From: Sphaerolaimus hirsutus
Taxonomy: Eukaryota > Nematoda > Chromadorea > Monhysterida > Sphaerolaimidae
Direction of reading: 5' to 3'
DNA length: 64,000 nt
NCBI GenBank assembly: GCA_964036195.1
Contig: OZ038452.1
Location: forward strand, 1,860,001 to 1,924,000
In this document: positions 1 to 10,485 of the stretch, piece by piece
How positions within the stretch are numbered: position 1 is the first letter of the stretch
How the letters are laid out: each line of letters starts with the position of its first letter
Translations under genes and position numbers: made by a program
Notes under the pieces: model-generated
The model's database searches: none
The model's input: only the letters and a program-made list of their open reading frames with translations
Told to the model about the DNA's origin: nothing

Positions 1-95
1 GAGTTCCACCCCTCAGTGACACATGATTGATGTTTGGTTCGCCATTGAACAAAAAAACTCAAAGGGCTAAAGACATTTTTCCTGCAGTGTAGGTA

Positions 96-237
96 CCGTA
101 TTACCTATATTATAAGGTATACCTTATATTAATTTCGTCAGTTTTTAACGGCGTTTTGGTATACCTTATATTAGAGGGTACCTTATATTAGAGGGTACCT
201 TATATTAGAGGTATACCGTATATTGGAGGTAATACGG
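96..237. mobile_element. Small TIR element flanked by TA
   Basis: The ends CCGTATTACC and GGTAATACGG are perfect inverted repeats, each flanked by TA, as expected for a Tc1/mariner-type target duplication. The inside is a tandem of an AT-rich unit containing CCTTATATTAGAGG. There is no coding capacity. It resembles the CCGTATTTCC elements further right and may belong to the same superfamily. Confidence 0.6.
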
Positions 238-240
238 TAC

Positions 241-954
241 GTTGGCTGCCGCTGGCCATTTTCTTTGAATTTGTTGTGAAAGTGCGTGCATAAGTATTCA
301 GCTCGCGCGTTATCACACTCTGCCGGGTCTGTCCCTGTCGGCATGTAAACCGTTTGGCATCTAGACAACGGATCAGGGGTTGCCAATGTTTTAACCCTCG
401 CGAGGGCTTCATAGATCCCACTCTGCCCTCCATCGAGTATATACAAATGAACTCAACACTCGCAGTGTGCTCCAAATTGGTAGATAACAGGGACAGTTTG
501 CATCACACATGATATAAATAATAGGTAATTGTGTTTACTTCACTTGAATTGCATACAACGCCACGGACACAATTTATTCAGGAATCCGATAGCTTTTCTG
601 TTCCATGCGTGTGTGCTTTGGCTCAATTCAGCATGGGAACAAATCGTAATTTTGAAACCATTTGGACATTTTTTTAGGAAATGTTTCGATATTGTTGAGA
701 AATATCCAGGAAACGTTATGACGTTTTTGATCAAATTAAAACTGAACACGCAACCTCAAAATAACACGTAGTTACTGCTTTTTAGGCCGGGCCACTGATA
801 ACTTTGACGAAACAAATCATTTCTGTAAATTTGTATTTTTCACACAACATGGCAACCATAAAGCAAAACAATGGCCTCAAGAAAACACCAATGCAAAAAA
901 AATCAACATACTTTTCCAGTTCAGTGGCATTCAAAAACCAAAACTGCACCTGTG
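241..954. other. Non-genic stretch
   Basis: No protein with recognisable features, RNA gene or paired inverted repeat was seen here. Open frames are short, lie on both strands and have no family-like composition. Confidence 0.5.
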
Positions 955-966
955 GGGGAACTTGGG

Positions 967-1190
967 GCTGTCCCACACCTTGTAAAATGCCCTGTAAAAT
1001 GTGAAACGTACGTTTGCTTCCCAGGACATTTTACATGACTTTTGACACATTGCATGACATTTAACATTACCCAGTGCATTTTACATGATTTTAGAGACTT
1101 TGCACTACATTTGACGTTTTAAAAGGCATTTACATGACCTCTGACACTTTGTATGACATTTGACATGTGACAGGGTCTGGGACTGGCACC
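967..1190. mobile_element. MITE with CCCTGTAAAATG-type ends
   Basis: The left end reads GTCCCACACCTTGTAAAATG and the right end is its inverted partner (ACAGGGTCTGGGAC). The interior repeats the words ACATTTTACATGA and GACATTTGACA in both orientations. Related ends occur at 21.65, 22.88, 23.67, 28.7 and 56.7 kb, so this is a repeated family. No clear target duplication was found. Confidence 0.55.
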
Positions 1191-1446
1191 TGTCTCTTTT
1201 AATTTTCGTCATCTTACATGGAATTTTTCAACCCAACGAAGACATGGCTCGTTGCCGCATGACAAATTGCAGGCACGTATTTTTTCTTTCATGAACAACT
1301 CTGCGGCTAAGTTTTTCATTTCACCTGCAATTTCAATTCGAACGTGTTTGCCAATTCAATATGCGTATGTCCGGCTTGATATGCAGATTTGTCGGACGCG
1401 TCGCACTGCTCTCGAGCTATCGGGGCGCCCTGGCTGTGCCATTCGG

Positions 1447-1498
1447 TATACTCCAGTTACTTTTCACCCTGCACGCGTGGTTCCCGCTGGAAACGTGC
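1447..1498. repeat. Left half of a repeat split by the LTR element
   Basis: This stretch (TATACTCCAGTTACTTTTCA and following) aligns with 18409-18460. The remainder of the same repeat resumes at 10482, after the LTR retrotransposon. Together with 10486-10672 it forms the broken version of the uninterrupted copy at 18409-18654. Confidence 0.7.
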
Positions 1499-1631
1499 TG
1501 ACGGGGCCCGTAGTGTTGATTTGAAGGTTTATTGGTGACATCAGCGACTACCGAATGTGTACCATATCATCAAATAAATACGTTCCAAAAGGGAACACGA
1601 CAAACTGTGCAAATAAGGGACAATCTCAACA
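1499..1631 (-). repeat. 3' LTR of the Ty3/gypsy element
   Basis: 133 bp, identical by eye to 10349-10481. On the plus strand it begins TGACGGGGCCCG and ends CAATCTCAACA, giving TG/CA termini. It is preceded by GTGC at 1495-1498, which is repeated after the other LTR. Confidence 0.93.
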
Positions 1632-1643
1632 TCACCCCTCTCC
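1632..1643 (-). other. Polypurine tract
   Basis: On the minus strand GGAGAGGGGTGA lies directly against the 3' LTR, the position where plus-strand DNA synthesis is primed in LTR retrotransposons. Confidence 0.7.
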
Positions 1644-1737
1644 AGTAACTGAACAAACAATCAAACATAATCACACAATCAAAATTTTACCCTAAAACAA
1701 AACACTCCCCCCCCCCGGCTCCTAAAAAAGAGAAAAG

Positions 1738-2145
1738 TCAATCGCGTGATGCCGGTGAGCGGCGGCGCTGGTAGTGGCGATGATCGCGTTCCCTATGTTC
1801 AGGGCGGTGGTAGGGTTGTGGGCGTCGACTTAGTCGCGCAGCAGTATTACGAAACACTGCATCGGCACGCGGGCGAACAATAGCTGGACTAGGCGCGTGG
1901 TGACGACGATTATAGCTAGATGAGGATGCACCTCGTGGCGGCGGAATGCTTACAGCGGCGGGAAAGATTGCGGCGTAAGTAAGCAATAAATCAGAGGGCG
2001 CAGTCGGCGGGTCACTAAATCGATGTCTACGTATCTCCACCGGATTTGGCGCCAACGTTGCACTATCTGAGTCCGATAGGACAAACTCCGGACGGCGGTA
2101 AAACGCTGCCAACGTGTCCAAGTCGACGGGGTGTCGCTGCGACAA
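1738..2145 (-). CDS. Post-pol frame, Arg/Pro-rich, unknown
   Basis: An open frame of 135 codons lies between pol and the 3' LTR. The amino half is ordinary in composition. The carboxyl half is rich in arginine, proline and histidine (for example RPQPYHRPEHRERDHRHYQR). I do not recognise it. Its place corresponds to where env-like or accessory frames sit in some Ty3/gypsy elements, but no fusion peptide, transmembrane anchor or cysteine pattern of an envelope is visible. It may be the last exon of a spliced frame that includes the coiled-coil and signal-peptide segments at 2358-3247, or it may be non-coding. Confidence 0.35.
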   Translation of the reverse strand: MSQRHPVDLDTLAAFYRRPEFVLSDSDSATLAPNPVEIRRHRFSDPPTAPSDLLLTYAAIFPAAVSIPPPRGASSSSYNRRHHAPSPAIVRPRADAVFRNTAARLSRRPQPYHRPEHRERDHRHYQRRRSPASRD

Positions 2146-2357
2146 ATAAAATTAATTTGGTAAAGGCATTTAGGGAATTCTTGAATTTCCACAGTGGGAG
2201 GGCGAAAATTTTGTAGGGCAAATTAAAATTGCAAACCGCAGGGTAAAAATATTGTAGGGCAAAAGTAGGGCAACAATAAATTGACATCCAGCCAGAATCC
2301 GTATTAGCATTGCGAATCGCAGGGCAAAAATAGTGTTGGGCAGTAATAAATTGACAT

Positions 2358-2760
2358 TCAGCCAGATTTGTAAAGTAACCAGTAGACAAAAAGAGCTCGT
2401 AAAATTCCAACCGTCGAGAATACAGAAGTTTCTGTTTGTGTGGTTGCATCATGTAAATCCACCCTGGGCGGGTTGAGGCGTAGCTGTTCCAACTCGCGGG
2501 TAGCTTCCGCTAGGGCAGCGGCTTGCTTTTCGTTTGTTCGCGTGGAATCAGCTAGTTCTCGATGCAGTCGGTCACATTCCACCTGATAGGACTGTTCTAA
2601 TGGCGTAGGTGGCATCATGGTAAGTGATATATTATGTTTCTCACTTTATAGCCTGTGACAGTCCTATGTCGTTCTTCAGCATTTTCACGCATCTGCTGGA
2701 ACTCGGTGTTGAGTTGCGTGTACCGGTCACACATAGAACTCATGTCCTGTGGACAGATTG
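2358..2760 (-). CDS. Post-pol coiled-coil segment, unknown
   Basis: Two stretches on the minus strand read as coiled coil. One follows an acceptor near 2750 (MCDRYTQLNTEFQQMRENAE). The other runs from 2618 (VECDRLHRELADSTRTNEKQ, then AALAEATRELEQLRLN). Heptads of Leu/Ala with Glu/Arg are obvious. The second frame ends in a hydrophobic run (ILRALFVYWLLY) that could be a membrane segment. The joins are not certain. This could be part of an accessory or env-position protein of the retrotransposon; no family was recognised. Confidence 0.35.
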
Positions 2761-2938
2761 TTTTGTAATTATTTAGTTGGGTTTAAACAAAATACCATGA
2801 ATGTTTAAAGTAAATTTTGAATGCGAATCCCAAAAAATTTTTTAGAACATCTCAACATAACGCCCCATTTATTGAACGTTGAATAGAACATCGAAATCAA
2901 AAAACACATAAATGTGAACAGCACAGTTTAACTACATT

Positions 2939-3247
2939 TTAGCTTTCAGCTTCCATAGCAAAGAAAATGGTGATAGAATAAATGTCCACCTGAGATGTAC
3001 GTCTGCAGTTTTCACAGGTATCTGTGGTAGAGCAATCAGGAAGGCATTCAGGAACAGCTGAAGTTGTTGGTGTCAGCGGAGCTGCTTGTTCTTGAGTATC
3101 GCTTTTGGCGTCCTCGTCCTGGACGTGAACACTCAGCTCTGATGAAACTTCAGAAACGGGAGTTAGATTGCCATCATTTTTTTTATCATTCCCATCTCGC
3201 CCAGCCAACACACAAACACACATTATCGACAAACAGACGAAACGCAT
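2939..3247 (-). CDS. Post-pol frame with signal peptide, unknown
   Basis: The frame starts MRFVCLSIMCVCVLAG, a clear secretory signal, followed by a hydrophilic acidic region (EVSSELSVHVQDEDAKSD) and a cysteine cluster (CLPDCSTTDTCENCRR). A GT donor follows CRRTSQ, so this is probably the first exon of a spliced subgenomic product. It lies immediately downstream of pol. A secreted or membrane-directed product in this place recalls env genes, but no envelope domain can be named. Confidence 0.4.
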   Translation of the reverse strand: MRFVCLSIMCVCVLAGRDGNDKKNDGNLTPVSEVSSELSVHVQDEDAKSDTQEQAAPLTPTTSAVPECLPDCSTTDTCENCRRTSQVDIYSITIFFAMEAES

Positions 3248-3386
3248 GGTGGGAAAGAGGAATGATTTGTGACATTATTTGTCGAAAGCGATAGTTTACA
3301 TGTGATAGCTGAAGGAAGCAAAACGCGGTTGAAACTAGTATGTATTTACATGCATAAACTATAAAAAATGTTAACGTGAACAAATG

Positions 3387-6029
3387 TCAATGCGAATTTA
3401 TGCGCCAACAGAAACGGTGTGGCACCTTTCGAACAGCCGAATCAATTTTGACAAAAACTGTAGGGCCATTCACATCAACAACTTCTAGCGGCCCAGTGAA
3501 TTTAGGTAGACTTCTGTCAGCCGAGACATTTTTGACCATTACATGGTCTCCAGCCTGAATATTCACAGAAGTGTTTTTTGTATCAAAATACTGTTTGTAC
3601 AGTGCCCTGTTCCGGTCACTGTGCGACTTCGCTAGCATTCGGACATTTTGCACATCTGACTGACGTGATGCTGCGAATAACAGGTTCCAATGCGGCATGT
3701 AGCCATAAACCAGGAAAAATGGACAGCAACCTGAGTTCCTGTTGTAAGCTAAATTATGTTTCAAAGCGACCATCGGCAAAATATCGCGCCAGTGAAGTTT
3801 TGGGTATTCTGACTTCACAATTGAATAAATTTCGCGTATCCTACCATTCACACCTTCGACCATCCCGTTTGCAGCAGGGTTGTGCGAAGCTACAGGGGAA
3901 TGTGAGGTACCATATTCTGCTAACAGCAACCTGAAACATTCATTCACATACTCTGTTCCCTGGTCAGTAATGATTAGCCGCGGGGCTCCAAAAATTAGAA
4001 AAATCTTCGTTAAAACTGCACGGACGATTGTATTTGCATGTAATGACGCAATTGGTACTGTAATAATGTACCTGGTGAAAGCATCGACCGCTACTAGAAC
4101 CTTCGATTTTGAATCTTTATATTCTAACTGCATTGTATCGAGATGAAGTATTTCAAATGGTTGGGAAGGCGTTTCCACAGCGCCTAATGGACCGGGGTGG
4201 ATTCTGTGTTTTTTATGTGACATACACACTGAGCAGTCTGCGCAATAATGCAAAACGTCAGTTTTCATAGATGGCCATGAAAAATACTGGCAAAGAAGTT
4301 GAAGTGTCCTTAATTGGCCGCCATGGCTTGCATAAATGCCCATATGCGCTTGGGCCAAACAAGCTTGCTGCCAGGTTTTCGGTGGCCATATAGCGTATTC
4401 AGAATTATTGACAGATGATTGAAAATATAGAATTCCCTCAATCAAGATCGCCCCAGGCAAGCTCTCCGGATCTGACATCAACTGGGATATGACCGCAGAT
4501 AATTCTGGGTCATCTGATTGGATTTGGATCCAATCAATGTCAGGCTGCAAAGTGACCAGTTTTTTCTGATGACCAGTGGTCAGCTCGCCAGGTAATTTCA
4601 CACCAGTCGGAATCATAGAAGCAGCACAGCCTTTAACCAGCTCCGACCCCTCATTTAACTCGCTGGAATCGAACTCAGGCTGGTCAATCGGGTTGCGCGA
4701 AAGCGAGTCAGCCACTATATTCAGATTGCCAGCTCTATGGACGAACTTAACAATTTTATCCTGAACCCATATAGCCCATCTTTCTAATTTAGAATGATGC
4801 GGGCTCTTAAACACCTGTGCTATACCGCTGTTGTCAGTGATCACAATCAGCTTTTGCCCCTCGACAAAATCGGCAAGTCGTCGGATAGACCAAGAAATAC
4901 ACAGCGCTTCTAGCTCAGCAGCTGAAAATGTGTTGTGGGGGTGAGTGAGTCGTTTTGAAATAAATGAAATAGGATGAATTTTGCCATCGTCAGAATACTG
5001 GGATAACACTGCACCCAAACCGGTAGCGCTGGCATCTGTCTCCAAATAAAACGGCCGCCCATCTCGAACAGGATGTATTAAAATCGGAGGTGATGCCAGA
5101 CAATATTTTAAAGTCCCCCAAGCATCAAGCATTTCCTCCGTCCATTCAAATGGCGTGCTGCCATGTTTGGGCATTTTGCCTTTAAGCGCCGCATATAAAG
5201 GAGCCGATATCCGGCTATAGTTTGGGACAAAATGTGAATAGTATACACACTTCCCCAAGAAACGCCGCAAATCTTGTTTTGTGTGCATTTTTGGTAATGA
5301 CTTCATGGCTTCCACACGTGATGGTGCTGGCTCGATGCCAGCTGCCGAAATCTGGTGGCCCAAGTATTTCAATGTAGAGGTGAAAATGTTACATTTTTTG
5401 GGCTGCATGCGAAGATTGGCCCAGCGTAATCTGGCGAACAGCCTCCGTAAATGATCTAAATGTTCCTCCACTGTATCGGAACAGCACAAAATGTTGTCAA
5501 TGTACGCGCGTACCCAAGCACGGGTGAGATCCTCGTTGAGATCGACCAGCATTAAGGTCATGAGCCTCTGGAAAGTAGCTCCACTATTGCAGGTACCAAA
5601 CGGCATTCTCGTGTACCTGTATTGACCGAGGCTACAAACAAAAGACGTTTTTTCCCTGGACTCTTCATCGGTCAGCGGGGCATTGTAGTAACCGTGTCGG
5701 ATGTCAATTGCTGTGAATATTTTCCTCCCGGCAAATTCTGCTAGAATTTCTCTGATCCGTGGCAACGGGTAACTGTCAATGAGCGTGATTAGATTGACGA
5801 GTTTAAAATCGACGCAGAAGCGCCAATCATCAGTGCCCTTTGGTGCAATTGTAATGGGCGATGCCCATGGCCCATCAGAATGCTCAATGATGCCCTCTTC
5901 TAACATTGATTTAATCGTTTTGTTGATAAATTCTCGTTTAAATGTGGGTTCATAGCGTGGCGCCTGTTTAATTGGTGGATGGTTCGGGTCAGTCAATATT
6001 GAATGTGACACAAGTGGGGTGCACCCCAC
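3387..6029 (-). CDS. pol: Pol: reverse transcriptase, RNase H, integrase
   Basis: The 880-codon frame carries the Ty3/gypsy Pol domains in order. Reverse transcriptase covers about residues 20-240 (PLPRIREILAEFAG, AIDIRHGYYN, RMPFGTCNSGATFQRLM). RNase H follows at about 325-450 (FYLETDASATGLGAVLSQYS, FSAAELEAL, VITDNSG). Integrase comes after about 545, with an HHCC zinc part (AHMGIYASH...CADCSVC), then LDTMQ, ITDQGTEY and NGMVEGVN supplying D, D and E. The YxDD box reads YIDN (residues 176-179), so the second aspartate is replaced by asparagine, which normally abolishes polymerase activity. The frame is in phase with the Gag-protease frame upstream but cut off from it by a TAA at 6045-6047. 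The start shown is only where the open frame resumes; Pol is normally made as a fusion. Confidence 0.93.
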   Translation of the reverse strand: MGCTPLVSHSILTDPNHPPIKQAPRYEPTFKREFINKTIKSMLEEGIIEHSDGPWASPITIAPKGTDDWRFCVDFKLVNLITLIDSYPLPRIREILAEFAGRKIFTAIDIRHGYYNAPLTDEESREKTSFVCSLGQYRYTRMPFGTCNSGATFQRLMTLMLVDLNEDLTRAWVRAYIDNILCCSDTVEEHLDHLRRLFARLRWANLRMQPKKCNIFTSTLKYLGHQISAAGIEPAPSRVEAMKSLPKMHTKQDLRRFLGKCVYYSHFVPNYSRISAPLYAALKGKMPKHGSTPFEWTEEMLDAWGTLKYCLASPPILIHPVRDGRPFYLETDASATGLGAVLSQYSDDGKIHPISFISKRLTHPHNTFSAAELEALCISWSIRRLADFVEGQKLIVITDNSGIAQVFKSPHHSKLERWAIWVQDKIVKFVHRAGNLNIVADSLSRNPIDQPEFDSSELNEGSELVKGCAASMIPTGVKLPGELTTGHQKKLVTLQPDIDWIQIQSDDPELSAVISQLMSDPESLPGAILIEGILYFQSSVNNSEYAIWPPKTWQQACLAQAHMGIYASHGGQLRTLQLLCQYFSWPSMKTDVLHYCADCSVCMSHKKHRIHPGPLGAVETPSQPFEILHLDTMQLEYKDSKSKVLVAVDAFTRYIITVPIASLHANTIVRAVLTKIFLIFGAPRLIITDQGTEYVNECFRLLLAEYGTSHSPVASHNPAANGMVEGVNGRIREIYSIVKSEYPKLHWRDILPMVALKHNLAYNRNSGCCPFFLVYGYMPHWNLLFAASRQSDVQNVRMLAKSHSDRNRALYKQYFDTKNTSVNIQAGDHVMVKNVSADRSLPKFTGPLEVVDVNGPTVFVKIDSAVRKVPHRFCWRINSH

Positions 6030-6044
6030 ATCGTAATCTGAGCA

Positions 6045-9000
6045 TTAAAAGATATCATGAAATTCTTCCAGCAAATCTTGGAATTTTTTAGATTGTTCTT
6101 CTGTCAAAGCAATGCGGTTTTTAGATGGTAGATTTTCTAAAATAAATTTAACTCGTTCAGGTATAGACAGCGCAGTTTTTGAGGCTATCGATACGTCCGG
6201 TGGTCGCGGCATTGTTACCGCCTTCATGCACACAGCATTGTTCGTTTCCTGTTCAAAACACGCCCCGAATAAACCCATGTAAACTGGTGATGAAAACACG
6301 CTACTCCAGTTCTGGCTTGGCTTGAAAAAATGTGTTTTATTTACCAGCGAAACATTAGCGATTTCAGTGCCTGGCTGCAAATTGACAGGAGTGCTAGAAA
6401 GATTGAAAAACTGTAAATTTACCCTAGATTTTTCATGTGTGGCACAGGTAGTATTATACATTTGCAGTTCTTCAACAGGAGCGTCTGGTATCTGCAAGCA
6501 TCGTGAAAACAACATTGTAGAATGTTCCCACTCTTCTAAAGTCACAGTGTCCGGCTTGGAAGGTTTGGTGATCGTCACACTGGAATGTCCATTCGGCGGA
6601 ATGTACAAATGTTTTCGCAGCTTAGCATTTTCCAAAAATTTACCAACAAAGTTGTCCTGCAATTCTTCAAATTGCTCCATTACTTCTTGGTTAGCGACAG
6701 GTGTAATCTTTGTTGATTTTTCCAAGGCAAGGGGCACTAACCATGACAATTTTAGAAATGACATAAGGTCTGTCCCCACCAAAATTTCGTCCATAGCAGT
6801 AGGGTCCATATTAACGAGACAAATTGCCAAGACTTTCCGAAGGACGTTGTCAATGGGTGATGTGTGTTCCATAAATAACGGTATTTCAAACATTTTACCC
6901 CGAGATGTCTTCCCGTTTAACATGTAGACTTCGATATCTGTTTTTCGTAAATATTTATCCAAATTCAAACCCGATTGTTTAGCAATTTTTTCCAATAGCG
7001 AAATAGGTAGTATTGTGCGCGTGCAGCCAGTGTCCAAAATCACTTTGCAAGGGATATTTTCAATCCTTAGGTTAGCAAAAATTTGCAGTCCATTGCATTT
7101 TTCGACCCTTATCGACAAACGCTGATTTTCGCCTACACAAGTGCAAGCCCTAGTTGAACCGAAATCATCGACACCGAATTCCTCACATTGATTTATTGTA
7201 GAATTATCAATACACGTAGATTTTTCACTTTCATCATCGCTCACAGTATTTTCACTAGTCACAGGTGTATTTGGCACCATCAAGGTCTCCTGGAACAGCA
7301 GCGGTGCTGGTGGGGAATACAGCATCGAGGAACTGTAACACGCGGTCGTCTGTGTCGTTGGGAGTGTCTGAGATGGATGTAAAGCATGTAAATGGTGCCA
7401 AAACGATCTTTCCCACTCTTGGCACAAACCGGATTCAATTTCGAATACAGCAGCCAGGCGATTTTTAAACTCGTCGCAGTATAAGTCCAATCGATTGTTT
7501 TCAGGAAGTGCCTTTTCAATGTCATTGGCACCTTCCTCTAGGCAATTACCGGCTCTAGCTGCAACATGCGGCATAGCTGTATCAGAAGTGTGAGGGGGTC
7601 CGTATCTGCGCACTTGGCCATACCCCTGAGATTTTGGCGCTTGGGATGTAGGGTCAATTTTATTGGCGGATGACGATTCATTTTCGCGTTGCGTAATCCT
7701 GCACTCGCTGACCCTATGCCCAGCGTGATTTAAACGGGGGCACCAGGGATCCGTAGTGTTTGCATTTATCAATTTCTGGACACTGAAACGGTTAGAACGA
7801 GCCATTGGTCCCGATTCAGCCATATTAGGGCGTGGCAAGCGAGTGGGTGGCATGATTGGTTTTTTAACACCGCGGAAATAATCCTCCATAAGCTGGACAG
7901 TTTGAATCAGCGGCAATTTTTTCACTTTCATCGCATTTTTGAAGTTAGCGACAATAAATTTATCATATTTTGACTCATCAAATTTACTCCACAACTTCAC
8001 GGACACCAATTTTTCAATCAAATGTTTGTCAAAGTTCATTGATTCACGGAAATCTGACGGAACCTTTGACAATAAACGCAGGTAGAAGTCCATGAAGGAC
8101 TCATTCCGGAGCATGAAAGCGTTGTCCCACTCAGCCACCGAATAAAATTTCTTCACATCTTGAAATACTGAGGAAAGTTCAAGCAGCACTTTAGAATGTT
8201 CCAGCAAATCTTTGGGCTCAAAAAGTGTCGTTAGCACTCTGTAAGCGTCACCCTTCAATTTCGTAGTAAACGTTTCTAGCCAAAAATGTCGCAACAGTTG
8301 GGCATCTGCAACTGAAAGACTAGCAATTTGCACTGTGCGGCGCCATTCAGAAAATGTGATTGTATCATTTTTGCCAGAAAATGTAGGAATTTTGTCTAAA
8401 ATGTGTGGCTTGGCCACCATCCAATACTGCAGCAAATTAGTGGAAATTGGAGGGGCAGGATGTGCAAATTTAGCGAAATCGCGGATCTGCCAGGGGTCAG
8501 ATTCTGAAGTCTCATTAACCTGTTCTGCTGCAATATTCACTGGTGCATGGGTCTTCGGCATCGGGTTTGGAGAATACATGTTTGGTGGTAATGCTGTGTG
8601 GCAAATTGAGCCGCTTGAAATAGCAGTGTGGTCATTAGATTGGAGAAAATCGTGTGACAGCATTTGTGTGCCAGGTAGTTGAATAGTAGAAGGATTGACC
8701 GCATGAGAAGTATTTCCATTTCGTTTGCGCAGAGCATCAAACCTTGCCTGTAAATTGTTAAACTCACGAATCAAAGTCTCTGTGGTGTCAAAGGAAGTAT
8801 TTTCATTTTCAACGCAATCAGGCTGAAATGGCGACCCATTTATAGCTGCCAAAGATGCCATCGATCCAGCTGCCGTTGATCCAACGGCATACGCCGGTGA
8901 ATTATGCGCTAACTCATCAATTTCTGTTTCACGGATGTAATGATTAATGTCAGAAAATGTCAAAACACACAACGGAATCGGTGGCGCCAAGTACAGGGCG

Positions 9001-10262
9001 ACATTACGCGTTTCAGAAATGTAAGTCGGCATGGGTGAACGCACTTTCACAAAATCATATAGCTGACGTTTATCAATAGCCGACACCGTTTCAAACCTTG
9101 CTACCCTTTCACGAGACGGAACAGGATGGGGTTCTAACCCAAAAGCAGGAAAACGACCAACAGACACATTCGAAGGGGCACTTTGCACTAGGGTTCAAAC
9201 GATATATCGTATCGAATATCGAATATCGGATATCGACCATTTTTTAATATCGAATATTGAATATCGATATCGAAAATTTTGAAAAAATATCGAATATCGA
9301 ATATCGATATCAAAAATTTTGAAAAAATATCGAATATCGATATCGAATATCGACCATTTTTTCGATATATCGAACCTGTATTGTGTCCCCAAATTTACTT
9401 TTCATTTTCATTTTGAGATGTTTATGGTTGATCTGATGTGCTTATAGTATTGTATTTGATGAGTAAAAGTACAGTATTTATAATGTCATTGTTGTTGGAG
9501 TGCTAAATCTGACGCCAGAAAACGCTGATATACTTTTTTTTTGCAACATGCCCTTAAGCAATTAGGTTAGGATGAACTGTAATATCTACCAATTGTCATT
9601 TGTCTGATACACCTTGATTCATCATGTTTTTCTTCTATTTTCTACCATTGAGTGATGTAAAGCTTGTTATAATCACTCGCACCATTCAAATTTCAGTAAA
9701 GAGATGATAAAACATGTGTGCAACCACATGAAAATACAATATGCCACTTGAAATATGCCTTGCTATACCAAAAGCATATTGCAATATCGAATATCGAAAA
9801 TATCGAAATATCGAATATCGAATATCGACCATTTTTCAATATCGAATATCGAATATCGATATCGAGGTTCCATATCGTATTGATATCGAATATTGAGTTT
9901 CAGAAAAAAATATCAAATATCGAATATCGATATCGAAAATTTTGAAAAAATATCGAATATCGAATATCGATATCGAAAAGTCATATTGTTTGAACCCTAC
10001 TTTGCACTCCCCTAACCTGCGAGTTACACACAACTCGGTCCACACACACGCGCCTGCGTGAAGAAGCCTGCAGCTGGTCATCCTGCATGCGACGCACCAC
10101 CTCAGGATGTTGTCCAGCCAACGGAAGCGCATTCAACGGGTGCTGACGAGTATGACGGCGCGGCTCCGCAAGTTCAGCCGTCGAAGTAGACATCAGCGCC
10201 GACACAGTAGTCAGCCAAGCCAGCCAAAAAGCAGCCGTCATAGAAATTATAGTCACAGCCAA
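6045..10262 (-). CDS. gag: Gag-protease frame, split by a MITE
   Basis: From 9188 down to 6045 the frame encodes a capsid-like helical region (about residues 265-440), a zinc-knuckle remnant (CPRLNHAGHRVSEC, where the second cysteine of CCHC is leucine) and a retroviral-type aspartic protease with LDTGCTRTIL near residue 715. The 5' part lies beyond the MITE, starting at an ATG at 10262 with a hydrophobic amino end (MAVTIISMTAAFWLAWL). MITE plus target duplication is 819 bp, a multiple of three, and the frames on both sides are the same, so the original gene was one frame. Gag packages RNA and protease processes the polyprotein. The TAA at 6045 separates it from Pol in the same frame. It could be a mutation or a suppressible stop, and a mutation seems likelier. 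Confidence 0.88.
9189..9999. mobile_element. hAT-like MITE inside gag, 8-bp TSD
   Basis: The ends TAGGGTTCAAAC and GTTTGAACCCTA are perfect inverted repeats, and CTTTGCAC is duplicated at 9181-9188 and 10000-10007. An 8-bp duplication with TAGGG/CAGGG-like ends fits the hAT superfamily. Both ends are built of dozens of ATATCGA words in direct and inverted order. The middle (about 9380-9780) is unique AT-rich DNA with no transposase. Confidence 0.9.
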
Positions 10263-10348
10263 TTAGCTAATTAATTTATCGAACACCGGCTAGCTTAGCA
10301 ATATTTCTAAGTAGAATTATCTGCCAAGTCCCCAGCACGTCCACCAGA

Positions 10349-10481
10349 TGACGGGGCCCGTAGTGTTGATTTGAAGGTTTATTGGTGACATCAGCGACTA
10401 CCGAATGTGTACCATATCATCAAATAAATACGTTCCAAAAGGGAACACGACAAACTGTGCAAATAAGGGACAATCTCAACA
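10349..10481 (-). repeat. 5' LTR of the Ty3/gypsy element
   Basis: 133 bp, matching 1499-1631 base for base by eye. In minus-strand reading the sequence after it begins TCTGGTGGACGTGC. A TGG here could start the primer binding site, but no tRNA match was established. GTGC at 10482-10485 is the target duplication. Confidence 0.93.
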
Positions 10482-10485
10482 GTGC

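Larger units (their letters stand above)
1499..10481 (-). mobile_element. Full-length Ty3/gypsy LTR retrotransposon (minus strand)
   Basis: Two direct 133-bp LTRs (TG...CA ends) bound the element, and GTGC is duplicated at 1495-1498 and 10482-10485. Reading on the minus strand the order is LTR, a Gag-protease frame, a Pol frame (reverse transcriptase, RNase H, integrase), about 1.7 kb with further small frames, a polypurine tract and the 3' LTR. Integrase after RNase H is the Ty3/gypsy (Metaviridae-type) order. Total length is 8983 bp including an 811-bp MITE in gag. LTRs of 133 bp are short for the group. Identical LTRs indicate recent insertion, but coding lesions (in-frame stop, YIDN in reverse transcriptase, MITE) suggest this copy cannot move by itself. 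Confidence 0.93.

Noticed and set aside
9195-10132. Possible CRISPR-like or satellite array of ATATCGA
   Set aside because: Word spacing is irregular, there are no unique spacers, and the array is bounded by hAT-like ends with an 8-bp duplication.
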